NCBI GenBank assembly: GCA_963748105.1
Contig: CAVVHP010000006.1
Location: 4,217-68,216, forward strand
Origin: JAKAGZ01 sp963748105
Lineage (GTDB): Bacteria > Bacteroidota > Ignavibacteria > Ignavibacteriales > Ignavibacteriaceae
Direction of reading: 5' to 3'
Length of the DNA: 64,000 nucleotides
This document shows, piece by piece, positions 29,093-38,271 of the stretch; within the stretch, counting starts at the first letter, position 1; every line of letters starts with the position of its first letter. The notes beneath the pieces were generated by a model. It saw only the letters and a list, made by a program, of their open reading frames with translations, searched no databases and was not told the origin of the DNA. The position numbers and the translations under genes were made by a program.

Positions 29093-29099
29093 TACGAAT

Positions 29100-30065
29100 T
29101 TATTTTTTCTTATTGAGTTTCAGCACTATGCGCTGATTTTCTTTCTTTGTAATAAATTCCTTTAAAGGAGTCGGGGTTTTAAATATATCCGCGAATTCGG
29201 TTTTTTCTTTTGTGGTGGATTTTTCCTCCTTCGGGGTTTTCTTTTTGAGGAATTCACTGAATTCGCTTCTCCTTTTTTCTTCCAGTAATTGTTCGCGGGT
29301 TGTGGTCCTTTCAGAGCTGTCTGCCATAGTTTTGGGACGCGAATTCATCCGGAGGATCTGCTTGTAATCAAAATCCCTGTCTTCCGCAACATCATGCGAG
29401 ATTAACCTGAAGCTCTCGTTTTGTTCGGAGGTTTTCTCCTTTCCCCCAGAATTGTTTTTCTCCGGCTCTTTCACCTTATCAGCGAAGGATATTTTACCCT
29501 GCCCACCGGGCTGCCTGTCGCGTCTGCCGCCCCCTTTCACGGTTTCTCTTTTTCCCGCGTCTTTAAATGGCGTACCAAGCGAAACAATTGCTTCCGCAAA
29601 CACCTTATCATTTTGAAATTTCGATTCCATCGCCTCAAGATCGACCGAGTAAATCTCGGCATAATTAGGAAGATTGCCTTTCCTGTTGAGAGTGGTAAGT
29701 CCGACCTGCTGAATCCTGAAACGCAGATTATGAGTATCCGCCAATTCGGTGTATTCTTCAAGTTCCTTAACGGCGAAGACAGGATCAAAATAAATTAGTT
29801 CTGTATTCCCGTTTATATTAAGAAGGAATCCATACCGGGAAAGCTGTATCTTGAAATCTTTAATATTTGTGAGCAGCCTATAGACTATTAAATTTTTGGG
29901 CACATACTGATTGACAAACCTGCAAACGTCGGAATAATTAATCTTCCGGGCTAGCCTGTCAGGATCATCTTTAAATATTATCTTAAAGTTTTTTTCAATA
30001 TTAAAAAGATTCTGTGAATATATTATCACATCATTCTTTTTAACATCCAGAGTTTCAAGTAGCAT
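29100..30065 (-). CDS. unrecognised Lys-rich protein with disordered C-terminal half
   Basis: I do not recognise this 321-residue protein. Residues 1-165 look folded, with alternating strands and helices (IIYSQNLFNIEKNFKIIF, YGFLLNINGNTELIYFD). The rest is low in complexity and very rich in Lys, Glu, Gly and Arg (GGGRRDRQPGGQG, then many KE pairs). There is no signal peptide or membrane helix, so a cytoplasmic, possibly nucleic-acid-binding role is only a guess from composition. It is convergent with the preceding gene with a 7-base gap. It shares the GC-rich character of the surrounding block. Confidence 0.6.
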   Translation of the reverse strand: MLLETLDVKKNDVIIYSQNLFNIEKNFKIIFKDDPDRLARKINYSDVCRFVNQYVPKNLIVYRLLTNIKDFKIQLSRYGFLLNINGNTELIYFDPVFAVKELEEYTELADTHNLRFRIQQVGLTTLNRKGNLPNYAEIYSVDLEAMESKFQNDKVFAEAIVSLGTPFKDAGKRETVKGGGRRDRQPGGQGKISFADKVKEPEKNNSGGKEKTSEQNESFRLISHDVAEDRDFDYKQILRMNSRPKTMADSSERTTTREQLLEEKRRSEFSEFLKKKTPKEEKSTTKEKTEFADIFKTPTPLKEFITKKENQRIVLKLNKKK

Positions 30066-30147
30066 ATTCTACAAATTTTATTAAAAAGTTAATATCAAGT
30101 TATAAAATAAACTGATTATTAGGAATGAAATTCGGATCAATATTATA

Positions 30148-32718
30148 TTATTCTGCCCAATAAACTACTCCTAACTCAAAAGGGCTGAACAATAATGGAT
30201 TCTTTGGCAAGATACGTATTGTAAAGCCTTGCTGTCCGCTCATTTCGCAGGTAATATTACCTGAGTATATGCAAACACCGCTTTTCGATTTAGCAGTACT
30301 TGTTTTCATAATTTCTGTATTATTCAATTGCGGATAATCTTTGTTTTCAAGGGGACCGTAGTAAATCTGAACCTCTACATCATTTGGTGTAAGGCTACCA
30401 AGATCAATTTCAGCCTTTACAGGAAATTCCTGCCCTACAAATACCTTCCCATTATTACCATTTGCTTCAATCTTTTTAACACTAACTTTGGACCAATCGT
30501 TCAAAATAGTCTGTTTCCAGTTTGCCAGATCTTTAGCCTTTTTCCATTTATTGTCCTGTAACTCTACACGTTTATCGAAACCAGCTTGGTAATATTTTGA
30601 AAAATATTCTTCAATCATTCTATGTGTATTGAATGCCGGACCAAGTTTTTTCATGGAATTTTTTACTCTTTCTATCCACTTCCTAGGAAGCATATCTTCA
30701 CCTCGTGAATAGAAAAGAGGAATTATCTGAGTTTCAAGAGTACTATAAAACTGACGTGCTTCCACTTCATCCTGGTAATCGTGATCCTGGTATTCTTCCC
30801 CGTTTCCAATTTTCCAGCCAACTTCCGGATCAAATCCTTCGTCCCACCATCCGTCAAGCACACTAAAATTTAATCCACCGTTTGCTATTACTTTCATTCC
30901 TGATGTCCCGCTAGCTTCCAGAGGTCTCCTCGGTGTATTCAGCCAGATATCGCAGCCCTCAACAAGATAACGCGCAACATTCATATCATAATTTTCGATA
31001 AAAACTATTTTTCTCCTGAATTTTTCATCCTTTGCAACCTGGAAGATTAGCTGAATTAATTTCTTTCCAGCTTCGTCCTGTGGATGAGCTTTACCTGCCA
31101 TAATAATCTGTACGGGATAATCCTTGTGGCTGAGAATATCATACAATCGTTCTATATCCTTCAATATCAGTGTGGCTCTTTTATAAGTAGCAAAACGTCT
31201 CGCAAAACCGATTGTAAGAGCTGTCGGATCCAGGACTTCAGCAGCTGCAGCAACATCGCTCTGGCTTCCGCCCCTGCTTTTAATTTGTTTAATTAATCTT
31301 CTTCTTGCAAATGCAACCAGGCGTTCTCTTCTTCTCTCGTGAGTTCTCCAAAGCTCTTCGTCCGGAATCTTGTCAATTCTTTTATAAAGCTCTTCTGATG
31401 CCGGATTATCTACCCATTTTTGTCCAAGATACTGAAGCATTAAAGTTTCCATTTCGTTTGAAATGTGAGAACGCGTATGAACTCCATTAGTAATATATCC
31501 TATCGGAATTTCATTGAATGGAACATTCTTGTACCCGGATACCCACATTTTTTTAGAAACTTCTCCGTGTAACCTGCTGACTCCATTTACAAATCCGGCT
31601 GTATTCATCGCAAGGTGAGCCATATTAAATGAGCTGGAATTTTTATCATTATAAATATTTCCCAAACCATAAAATTCTTTATCAGAAATATTTAATTCTT
31701 TACGGTAGTAATCTCCAAAGTACTTTTCAACAAGTACATTCGGGAAAACATCTATTCCGGCAGGAACCGGTGTGTGTGTTGTAAATACATTAGAATAAAA
31801 CCCGATTTCTTTAGCCTCAGCAAAACTTAAACCTTCATTTTTTATAAGGTACTTAATTCTTTCAAGAGACATAAAAGCTGAATGTCCTTCATTCATATGG
31901 CAAACCATTGGTTTAACACCCAAAGCATGCATTGCTCTTATTCCGCCAACACCAAGTATTATTTCCTGTTGAATTCTTGTTTCATTGTTTCCGCCATATA
32001 ACGTCTCGGTAATTTTTTTATCCGCATCTGAATTTTGAGATATATTAGTATCAAGTAAATACAAAGGGACCCTACCTACCTGTATTTTCCAAACCTGAAA
32101 GAAAACGTTACGATTCATCATTCTCACAGAAACTGTAAGAGTGTCACCACCTTCATTTCTTACAAGCTGCATAGGCAGGTTTTCAAAATCATTCATCTCA
32201 TATCTTTCTTGTTGCCATCCGTCGGAGGTAAGATATTGCTGAAAATATCCCTCTTTATACAAAAGCCCTATACCAATCAACGGAATTCCAAGATCGCTGC
32301 AGGCCTTTAAATGATCGCCTGAAAGTATTCCCAGTCCACCGGAATAAGTCTGCAAGCATTCAGCCAGACCGAATTCGGCCGAGAAATACACTATGTTATT
32401 ATCTTCATACTGTGGATAGTTCTTTTGGAACCAGGTTTTTTCTTTCAAATAATCTGATAGTTTTTGATGTACCCTGGAAAGATGCGATTTAAATCCATCA
32501 TCTTTTGAAAGTTCCTCAAGGCGCTCCTGACTAGCCCTTCCAAGGATCAAAACAGGATTATGATTGGTATCTTCCCACAATTCCTGATCCAGTCTTCTGA
32601 ACAATTCCCTCGCATCCGGATTCCAGCTCCAGTGAATATTATATGCTACCTCACGAAGCTTCTCAAGGTTTTTAGGTAAAGAAGGAACGACCTGGTAAGT
32701 GCCAAGAAATTTATACAT
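30148..32718 (-). CDS. glgP: alpha-glucan (glycogen/maltodextrin) phosphorylase, GT35
   Basis: This GT35 enzyme releases glucose-1-phosphate from alpha-1,4-glucans using pyridoxal phosphate. The N-terminus is the DUF3417-like extension of the short bacterial/archaeal form (LREVAYNIHWSWNPDARELF). The PLP lysine lies in the conserved ASGTSGMKVIANG segment, and FSAEFGLAECLQTYSGGLG is a family signature. I start it at ATG 32718 (MYKFLGTY), because GGAG is 5 bases upstream; an in-frame ATG at 32745 would add nine residues without a good site. That gives 856 residues. It stands alone, so regulation is not visible. Confidence 0.92.
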   Translation of the reverse strand: MYKFLGTYQVVPSLPKNLEKLREVAYNIHWSWNPDARELFRRLDQELWEDTNHNPVLILGRASQERLEELSKDDGFKSHLSRVHQKLSDYLKEKTWFQKNYPQYEDNNIVYFSAEFGLAECLQTYSGGLGILSGDHLKACSDLGIPLIGIGLLYKEGYFQQYLTSDGWQQERYEMNDFENLPMQLVRNEGGDTLTVSVRMMNRNVFFQVWKIQVGRVPLYLLDTNISQNSDADKKITETLYGGNNETRIQQEIILGVGGIRAMHALGVKPMVCHMNEGHSAFMSLERIKYLIKNEGLSFAEAKEIGFYSNVFTTHTPVPAGIDVFPNVLVEKYFGDYYRKELNISDKEFYGLGNIYNDKNSSSFNMAHLAMNTAGFVNGVSRLHGEVSKKMWVSGYKNVPFNEIPIGYITNGVHTRSHISNEMETLMLQYLGQKWVDNPASEELYKRIDKIPDEELWRTHERRRERLVAFARRRLIKQIKSRGGSQSDVAAAAEVLDPTALTIGFARRFATYKRATLILKDIERLYDILSHKDYPVQIIMAGKAHPQDEAGKKLIQLIFQVAKDEKFRRKIVFIENYDMNVARYLVEGCDIWLNTPRRPLEASGTSGMKVIANGGLNFSVLDGWWDEGFDPEVGWKIGNGEEYQDHDYQDEVEARQFYSTLETQIIPLFYSRGEDMLPRKWIERVKNSMKKLGPAFNTHRMIEEYFSKYYQAGFDKRVELQDNKWKKAKDLANWKQTILNDWSKVSVKKIEANGNNGKVFVGQEFPVKAEIDLGSLTPNDVEVQIYYGPLENKDYPQLNNTEIMKTSTAKSKSGVCIYSGNITCEMSGQQGFTIRILPKNPLLFSPFELGVVYWAE

Positions 32719-32945
32719 TAATTCTCCGTAGACTTTTTTTATCAATGTTAGGCAGATATGTTACTTTTTGAATATAAAATATAGCAATTCTAAAATTAGC
32801 ATAAAATATAAATAATACCTTGTTTTAAGTAGTTTCTTTAGAATGATTATATAAATACTACCTAATCAGGTAGGTCAATTGACTTATCCCTGAGAAAGTC
32901 TTAATATTATGTGCGGCACAGGGATATAAAAATCAGTAAATTTAG

Positions 32946-33230
32946 TCTGAAAAATATCACCAACATTCAGAAGGGAAATCAATCGCATTTGAATTTACAT
33001 TTAACGACACACCTCAGAATTTAGTTACTAAAATTGAAAAAGCAATAACTGACCGGGACGGCAAATTTAATGGCAATGAGAAAGAAGGGACAATAGAAAT
33101 ATCGACACCGGTTGGCAATGTTTCAGTGGGATATAAAATAGACGTGCAAAAAGTAAATGTTGATATAATTGAAAAACCAATGTTTATTCCGGAAGAAATG
33201 ATTAAAAGCGAAATATTAAAAATGATTTAA
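32946..33230 (+). pseudogene. 94-codon open frame without a start codon (possible gene fragment)
   Basis: This lies in the 540-base gap between glgP and the SpoIIE-type phosphatase. The frame opens after a TAG at 32943-32945 and closes at TAA 33228-33230. It has ordered-looking composition, with FEFTFNDTPQNLVTKIEKA, then GTIEISTPVGNVSVGYKID, and a C-terminal EEMIKSEILKMI helix. No ATG, GTG or TTG occurs in frame before residue 79. AAGGGA at 32972-32976 is a fair ribosome binding site, but the in-frame codon at the right distance is ATC (32982). It is either a decayed gene whose start is lost or frameshifted, or a missed rare-start gene. I could not assign a family. The remaining gap, 32719-32945, shows nothing definite. 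Confidence 0.35.
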
Positions 33231-33285
33231 TAATTATTCACTATTATCAAGTTTTTCAGTTATTAAGTTTGGGTGGTTGAACTTA

Positions 33286-34182
33286 TTAATATTTTTTTAT
33301 CAATATTATTGTTGCATCATCATCAGGTTCAGAGATATATGTTTTAAAATCATCTTTTATTCCCTGGAATATTTTGGCTGATGAAAGATGTTTCGTAGAG
33401 ATTAATTGTTGTTCGAGCCTATCGATAGTATAATTCAACTCACCATTACATTGCTCCGAAAATCCATCGGTATAAAGAATAAGTATGTCTCCCTGCCCCA
33501 TTACATTCAAAGTGTTAATTGAATATTTTTTTTTGAACCCTAGGATTCCTCCGCCGACTTTACCATCAATATCAGATTCCGAAGGAAGTGTGCCAATGGG
33601 TGGATAATTTACCAAGTTGAGATTATCTATTTTAACTATTTTATTAAATTTATTGGAAAATATTAATGGTAGTGGATGTCCCGCTGATATAAATCTGAAA
33701 TCACCATTGTTATTTATTTCACCGTATATCATTGTGATATACTTTTCAATACTGGAAGAATCATAAAATCTCTGGTTGATAGTTTCAAAAAGATCCACCG
33801 TGATTTCACCATAATGCGAAAGTTCATAGCTGGCTCCCACAAGAAAAGCCTGATGCAGCATAGCATTCAATAATGAATCTGTAATACTGTGGCCGCTAAC
33901 ATCCGAGAGAAGGATCCCTGATTTATTTTTTAATTCCTTCAACCTATCCCTGACCCAGGTTTTACCAGCATAATCGGCCTGGGATATTCTTTCATCAAGA
34001 TTGAAGCGTTTCGCAAAATCCACATAAATAATATGGTCACCGCATACATCGCCTAAAAGAGAAATTGTCTCACCATATATATCCAGTCCGTGTACGGATG
34101 GAATCTCACCCGGATTTGGTTTAATATTTTTAGCTATTTGTTGAAAATTTATAATTTCATTTGTGTCATTTACCATTTGCAT
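33286..34182 (-). CDS. SpoIIE/RsbU-type PP2C phosphatase
   Basis: The 298-residue protein has the SpoIIE/PP2C fold: an early GDVCGDH segment, then LLSDVSGHSIT with the metal-binding Asp, then ISAGHPLPLIF, and ILYTDGFSEQ near residue 240. Members dephosphorylate anti-anti-sigma factors and so steer partner-switching regulation. No sensor or membrane domain is attached, so input must come from another protein or from the N-terminal 30 residues. I see no anti-sigma or STAS gene adjacent. ATG 34182 and ATG 34176 are equally plausible starts. It is divergent from nothing and convergent with the fragment at 32946-33230. Confidence 0.85.
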   Translation of the reverse strand: MQMVNDTNEIINFQQIAKNIKPNPGEIPSVHGLDIYGETISLLGDVCGDHIIYVDFAKRFNLDERISQADYAGKTWVRDRLKELKNKSGILLSDVSGHSITDSLLNAMLHQAFLVGASYELSHYGEITVDLFETINQRFYDSSSIEKYITMIYGEINNNGDFRFISAGHPLPLIFSNKFNKIVKIDNLNLVNYPPIGTLPSESDIDGKVGGGILGFKKKYSINTLNVMGQGDILILYTDGFSEQCNGELNYTIDRLEQQLISTKHLSSAKIFQGIKDDFKTYISEPDDDATIILIKKY

Positions 34183-34344
34183 TTAATTACCTTAATTTTT
34201 AGTACACTAACATAGCACTTAAATTTAACGTTACCATATTAAAGGGATTAAGAAATCGTTAAGTTACATAAACGGTGGGTATAAGGGATAGATTTGAAAT
34301 TTGAAGTTGCTATTTGCAACATTTTAATCATAAACAAAAGAAAT

Positions 34345-34372
34345 TTTAGAGACGCGATATAGCATCTCTAAT
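34345..34372 (-). terminator. possible terminator at the end of the oxidase cluster
   Basis: The 6-bp arms TAGAGA/TCTCTA (34347-34352 and 34365-34370) enclose a short GC pair and a loop. The downstream side on the minus strand is T-rich (aaaattt on the plus strand read as aaattt on the complement). It is placed where transcription of the respiratory cluster should end, but it is weak. Confidence 0.35.
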
Positions 34373-34383
34373 GAAAAGTCCTA

Positions 34384-35727
34384 CTACTTTGTCTTATAAA
34401 CGCTTAACAACCACTTGGCAACAGCTTTAGCCTGATCCGGTCTTAAACCAGGATTAGGCATAGGTGGATAACCAGGGTTATTTTGTGTCGGATTTAAAAT
34501 AAATTTAACCAGCTGTCCTTCTTTACCTTCATATTTTGGCAGAGTCTGTTTATAAGGAGGCCCTACAACCTTATGATCGAATGAATGACAAGATGAACAA
34601 ATATTATTAAAAATCTCTTCCCCACTAATTTCAGGAGCTTTATTAGCACCGGTTAACTGTGCCATCATTTCATCATATTTATTACTCAAAACCACTGATT
34701 GCATATCCGTAGCATTATCAACTGCAGTTTGATCTTTAATGACAACTGCCATTACAACAAGAATCAAAACGATATACAAAATTCCTGTGTATTTAACATT
34801 AGCATTTCTCAACATTGCATACAACAAATGATAGCTGAGGAACATCAGCAAAAGGGCTATTGTAGCATAACCAAAAATAGTACCTGAAATAGCTGTATCG
34901 GGCAATGAGAATAAAGTTAGTGCAAGTAATACAGGTAAAAATAATCCTGCGAATAAAGCATAATGGATGCCTGTTTTCCGAACAAATTCTTTATACTCTT
35001 CATTCTTTTCAGGAATACCCCCTTCCCAGTAAAAATATCTGAAAAGTATTGTACCACCTGTAAAAGTAAAAGCTAGTGCAATGAAGAAAAGAAATCTTGA
35101 AATAGTAACCCATGAAAATAAAATTGCGAAGAAACTACTTCCGGTACTCCAGTCCTTAGGAAAAGTTGCAATTGATATACCGGAAACAAACATCCAGATT
35201 GAAACAAGCAGTAGAGCTAAGCCGTAATAACCGGTACGCATGCTCATATGTTTGCTGGAATCCCTCAGGTCCGATATATCTTTAGCTAGTTCCTGATCTC
35301 TTGTTTTTGAATCATCAAGCGAACTGAAAATCATACTGAACTTTACAGAATACCTATAAGTATAAATGAAAATCAGAGCAAGTATAATTACAAAAAAAGA
35401 AATCGTAAGGTAAAGTACAGATAAAGTACTACCTAAATGGAGCAATTGAGCGTAAACCAAAGTTGCGGTAAGTACAGGTACCGCACCAAGGATAATACCA
35501 ACACCTTTATTAACAGTAACAATTTCAATTATTTCTCTGGCAAAACGAAGATAATTGGGATTATTCTCCTTATTCCCTTTATGTTTATAAAATAAAGAGA
35601 GGAAAGTTCCCCCGAGTATCATACTTATAAAGGGCACAAAAAGAAACATTACAAGCATCACAAGGTAATGCAATAATTGCAAGTGTTCCGAAGATTGAGG
35701 TATTACAAATTTTTCTAAAAACTCCAT
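34384..35727 (-). CDS. polytopic membrane protein with C-terminal cytochrome c domain
   Basis: The 447-residue protein has about eight transmembrane helices (residues 15-330) and a C-terminal c-type cytochrome domain. The heme site is CSSCH near residue 377, and Met ligand candidates lie in PPMPNPGLRPDQAKAVAKWLL. I do not recognise the membrane part by family. It ends the oxidase cluster and is 23 bases downstream of the ctaB stop. The layout suggests a membrane-anchored electron carrier feeding the oxidase or taking electrons from ACIII; that is inference. The heme side should face the periplasm. Confidence 0.75.
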   Translation of the reverse strand: MEFLEKFVIPQSSEHLQLLHYLVMLVMFLFVPFISMILGGTFLSLFYKHKGNKENNPNYLRFAREIIEIVTVNKGVGIILGAVPVLTATLVYAQLLHLGSTLSVLYLTISFFVIILALIFIYTYRYSVKFSMIFSSLDDSKTRDQELAKDISDLRDSSKHMSMRTGYYGLALLLVSIWMFVSGISIATFPKDWSTGSSFFAILFSWVTISRFLFFIALAFTFTGGTILFRYFYWEGGIPEKNEEYKEFVRKTGIHYALFAGLFLPVLLALTLFSLPDTAISGTIFGYATIALLLMFLSYHLLYAMLRNANVKYTGILYIVLILVVMAVVIKDQTAVDNATDMQSVVLSNKYDEMMAQLTGANKAPEISGEEIFNNICSSCHSFDHKVVGPPYKQTLPKYEGKEGQLVKFILNPTQNNPGYPPMPNPGLRPDQAKAVAKWLLSVYKTK

Positions 35728-35750
35728 CGTTTAATGCTCTCTTTTTTCAG

Positions 35751-36662
35751 TTAAAATAATAATACGAGTTTATCAATAGAGATCAGGAATACAACCAGTA
35801 ACGCAAAAATATTTATCTCTCTGAAAGCGAATCCGAAATATTTTTTCTCTTTTGTCGATTTCAATAATTTAACCGCGCCCCATATCATCCATAAGCCTGC
35901 GGCTAAAAGTCCAAAATTTATTAATTGTGATCTCACTACTCCAAATACGGGCAGTAATAACCCGATTACTACAGTGGAAGCTATCCAGATAAACGTAATT
36001 CGTCCAAGTTGATCTGCATTAAATATTTGGGTTAATGTTGGAAAGCCAGCTTGTTTATAATCATCACCATAAATTAAAAGTAGTAGCCAGAAATGTGGTA
36101 TCTGCCAGATAAAAAAGAAAAGTGCAATTATGCCAATCTGTGGATCAAGAATACTTCCCCCACCAGCAACCCAGCCAACTGCTGGAGGTATTGCACCTAC
36201 CATTGAGCCCGGAATAATAGCAAAAGCGTTTTTCTTTTTAAGAGGTGTATATATTGCATTATACCACGCCAGATTTAATAGTCCGAGTCCAAGAGCTATC
36301 AATCCAGAGCCCAAATAAAGTATAACCGAGCCAACTATTACCAGCAACAAAGCCAGATTTAACGCATCCTGTGCAGAAATTTTTCCCGATGGGATGGGTC
36401 TGTTCTTTGTTCTTCCCATCATTCCGTCAGTATTTCTTTCCTGGTAATGATTTAAGACTGCCGCACCACACGCAAGCAAAAGTATACCTAAAATCGGAGC
36501 AATCATATTTAACGAGAACCCACCTGCGGCGCACAAATACCCGAATATAGTGGTGATAGTTACAAAGGAAGTAATCCTTATCTTGGTTAGTTCCATGATA
36601 AGATCAGCCTTTTGTCTAAGACTAAGTGCTATTACCGGACTACTAATGTTTTCGTTTATCAT
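35751..36662 (-). CDS. ctaB: heme O synthase (protoheme IX farnesyltransferase)
   Basis: The 303-residue UbiA-type prenyltransferase has the conserved NxxxD-like region NHYQERNTDGMMGRT followed by RPIPSG (about 72-95) and the second Asp-rich loop YGDDYKQAGFPT, typical of CyoE/CtaB. About nine helices make up the rest. It attaches a farnesyl chain to heme b, giving heme O, the precursor of heme A needed by the oxidase. Its stop-to-start junctions are tight: its start codon shares the final base of ctaC. CtaA (heme A synthase) is not in the window, so heme A is presumably made by a gene elsewhere. Confidence 0.93.
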   Translation of the reverse strand: MINENISSPVIALSLRQKADLIMELTKIRITSFVTITTIFGYLCAAGGFSLNMIAPILGILLLACGAAVLNHYQERNTDGMMGRTKNRPIPSGKISAQDALNLALLLVIVGSVILYLGSGLIALGLGLLNLAWYNAIYTPLKKKNAFAIIPGSMVGAIPPAVGWVAGGGSILDPQIGIIALFFFIWQIPHFWLLLLIYGDDYKQAGFPTLTQIFNADQLGRITFIWIASTVVIGLLLPVFGVVRSQLINFGLLAAGLWMIWGAVKLLKSTKEKKYFGFAFREINIFALLVVFLISIDKLVLLF

Positions 36663-37324
36663 TATTGATTACTTATTTCCTTAGAATCACTGCTTGTTGC
36701 AGCTTCGGTTTTAGGCGCTTTACTGTCCAACCATTTATTAAATTGCTTTTCAGGAATAACTTTTACAGCAGAATACATATAAGAATGATTCAATCCACAG
36801 TACTCTGCACAAAAGACCTGGTAAGTTCCTAACTCTTCTGCCCTGAACCACGCAACGTTTGTTCTGCTAGGGATACAATCCTTTTTAACCCGGAAAGCCG
36901 GTACATAAAAAGAATGGTCAACATCAATAGAATGCAGATTGACTTTCACATTCTTATTTAATGGCACATACAAAGTATCACTTTTTACCCCATTCGCATA
37001 TTTAAATGTCCACTTCCACATTTGCGCTGTTACATCTACAACCATCGAATCTTTAGGAGGAGTTGAGAGATCTTTATATCCAACCCATCCAAGCCAGAAC
37101 ATAACCAACGCTATTAATGTAGGAATTACAGTCCAGGTAACTTCCAGTGCTGTACTACCGTGAATATTGACTGCCTTTTTGTTTTTCTTCCTGTTATATT
37201 TTACTACAAACACAACCATCAAAGTAGTAATTAATAGTAAAAAGAATACACATATTGCTACTATAATAAAAAAGGTTGTATCAGTTTCGCGTACAAAATT
37301 TGATGCTTCTGCAATCATTGTCAT
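36662..37324 (-). CDS. ctaC: cytochrome c oxidase subunit II (CuA)
   Basis: The 220-residue subunit has two N-terminal helices (about 16-43 and 65-85) and a CuA cupredoxin domain. The CuA ligands are all present: H137 in VDHSF, C172, E174, C176, H180 and M183 in the CAEYCGLNHSYM motif. It receives electrons from cytochrome c and passes them to heme a. There is no fused cytochrome c domain, unlike caa3-type subunits, so the soluble or membrane cytochromes nearby must serve as donors. It lies between ctaF and ctaB in an overlapping minus-strand cluster. Confidence 0.95.
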   Translation of the reverse strand: MTMIAEASNFVRETDTTFFIIVAICVFFLLLITTLMVVFVVKYNRKKNKKAVNIHGSTALEVTWTVIPTLIALVMFWLGWVGYKDLSTPPKDSMVVDVTAQMWKWTFKYANGVKSDTLYVPLNKNVKVNLHSIDVDHSFYVPAFRVKKDCIPSRTNVAWFRAEELGTYQVFCAEYCGLNHSYMYSAVKVIPEKQFNKWLDSKAPKTEAATSSDSKEISNQ

Positions 37325-37337
37325 TGTTTTTTAGACC

Positions 37338-37637
37338 TTACATATTAGAAAAATCAGAGAATAATAATACTATTGATACTATTAGAAAAAATAATGCGAC
37401 CAGTACGAATATTTTAAATGGTTTTGACTCAACATTGAGGTGCATAAAAACAGTTAAAACCAGGTAAGATTTAACCGACGCTATTATTAAAGCCACTGCA
37501 ATTGTTACCTCTCCCAGATTTACTCCGGCAACTACAGCTGTTATAGCAGTAAGAGTTAAAAGAGCCAACCATACAACTATATACTTACCGTAACTATGTC
37601 CTGGTTTTTCTATGTGTTGTGCTATTTGTTTTTCCAT
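37338..37637 (-). CDS. ctaF: cytochrome c oxidase subunit IV family protein
   Basis: The 99-residue protein has three hydrophobic helices (VVWLALLTLTAITAVVAGV; VTIAVALIIASVKSYLVLTVF; KIFVLVALFFLIVSIVLLF) with a short charged N-terminus, as in the prokaryotic oxidase subunit IV family. LVLTVFMHLNVE is typical of that family. It has no cofactor ligands and serves assembly or stability of the complex. It is spaced 10-13 bases from ctaE and ctaC. Confidence 0.85.
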   Translation of the reverse strand: MEKQIAQHIEKPGHSYGKYIVVWLALLTLTAITAVVAGVNLGEVTIAVALIIASVKSYLVLTVFMHLNVESKPFKIFVLVALFFLIVSIVLLFSDFSNM

Positions 37638-37647
37638 AAAAAGTACC

Positions 37648-38271
37648 TCAGGTTATAAGATAGAATAATGGGAAGAGGAAAATCCAGATAATATCTACAA
37701 GGTGCCAGTATAATCCGGCAGCTTCAAGCTTCACAGTCTGATCCGGTGTTATTACATCCTTCATAGTAAACCTCATCATAAACATAATTATTACCATTCC
37801 GATAATAACGTGTAATCCGTGTAATCCAGTCATAACATAATAAAGACCAAAGAATAAAATATGTCCCGGTGGCTGGCTCAATAATTCAGGAGAGCCCGGG
37901 AAATTACCGTGATGAATCTCAGCCATCCATTCAAAATATTTATTGATCAGGAACACAAGTCCGAAAATTACAGTTGTTCCCTGCAGAATAAGCGAAAGTA
38001 TTTTTTTCCCGTTCTGCATAGCAACAATTGACAGTGCTATAGTCAAACTACTTGTAAGAAGAATAACGGTATTTGTTGTTCCTATAAAAACATTCATAGA
38101 TCTTGCAGCAACATAAAAATCCTGGTGATGCAAGTATCTGTAAACAGAATACATAAAGAACAAACCCCCGAAAAGAACCAATTCTGTAAAAAGGAACAGC
38201 CACATTCCCATCCTGGAACCAATATCATCCCGGTGAACGTGAGCGGCTGCAGTGTGCTCTTGAGTACTCAC
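37648..38271 (-). CDS. ctaE: cytochrome c oxidase subunit III
   Basis: The 207-residue subunit has five to six helices with the family pattern: RMGMWLFLFTELVLFGGLFF near the start, the Glu within the membrane, and GLHGLHVIIGM and WHLVDIIWIFLFPLFYL at the end. It begins at GTG 38271, sharing the G of the ctaD stop (TAGTG), with GAGGAGG just upstream, so its translation is coupled to ctaD. It binds no metal and stabilises proton pumping and subunit I. Order I-III-IV-II differs from the classical II-I-III order. Confidence 0.93.
   Translation of the reverse strand: MSTQEHTAAAHVHRDDIGSRMGMWLFLFTELVLFGGLFFMYSVYRYLHHQDFYVAARSMNVFIGTTNTVILLTSSLTIALSIVAMQNGKKILSLILQGTTVIFGLVFLINKYFEWMAEIHHGNFPGSPELLSQPPGHILFFGLYYVMTGLHGLHVIIGMVIIMFMMRFTMKDVITPDQTVKLEAAGLYWHLVDIIWIFLFPLFYLIT

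Noticed and set aside
29421..29798. Plus-strand frame opposite the Lys-rich protein at 29100-30065
   Set aside because: It is the antisense of a low-complexity repeat region and shows no domain or start signal.
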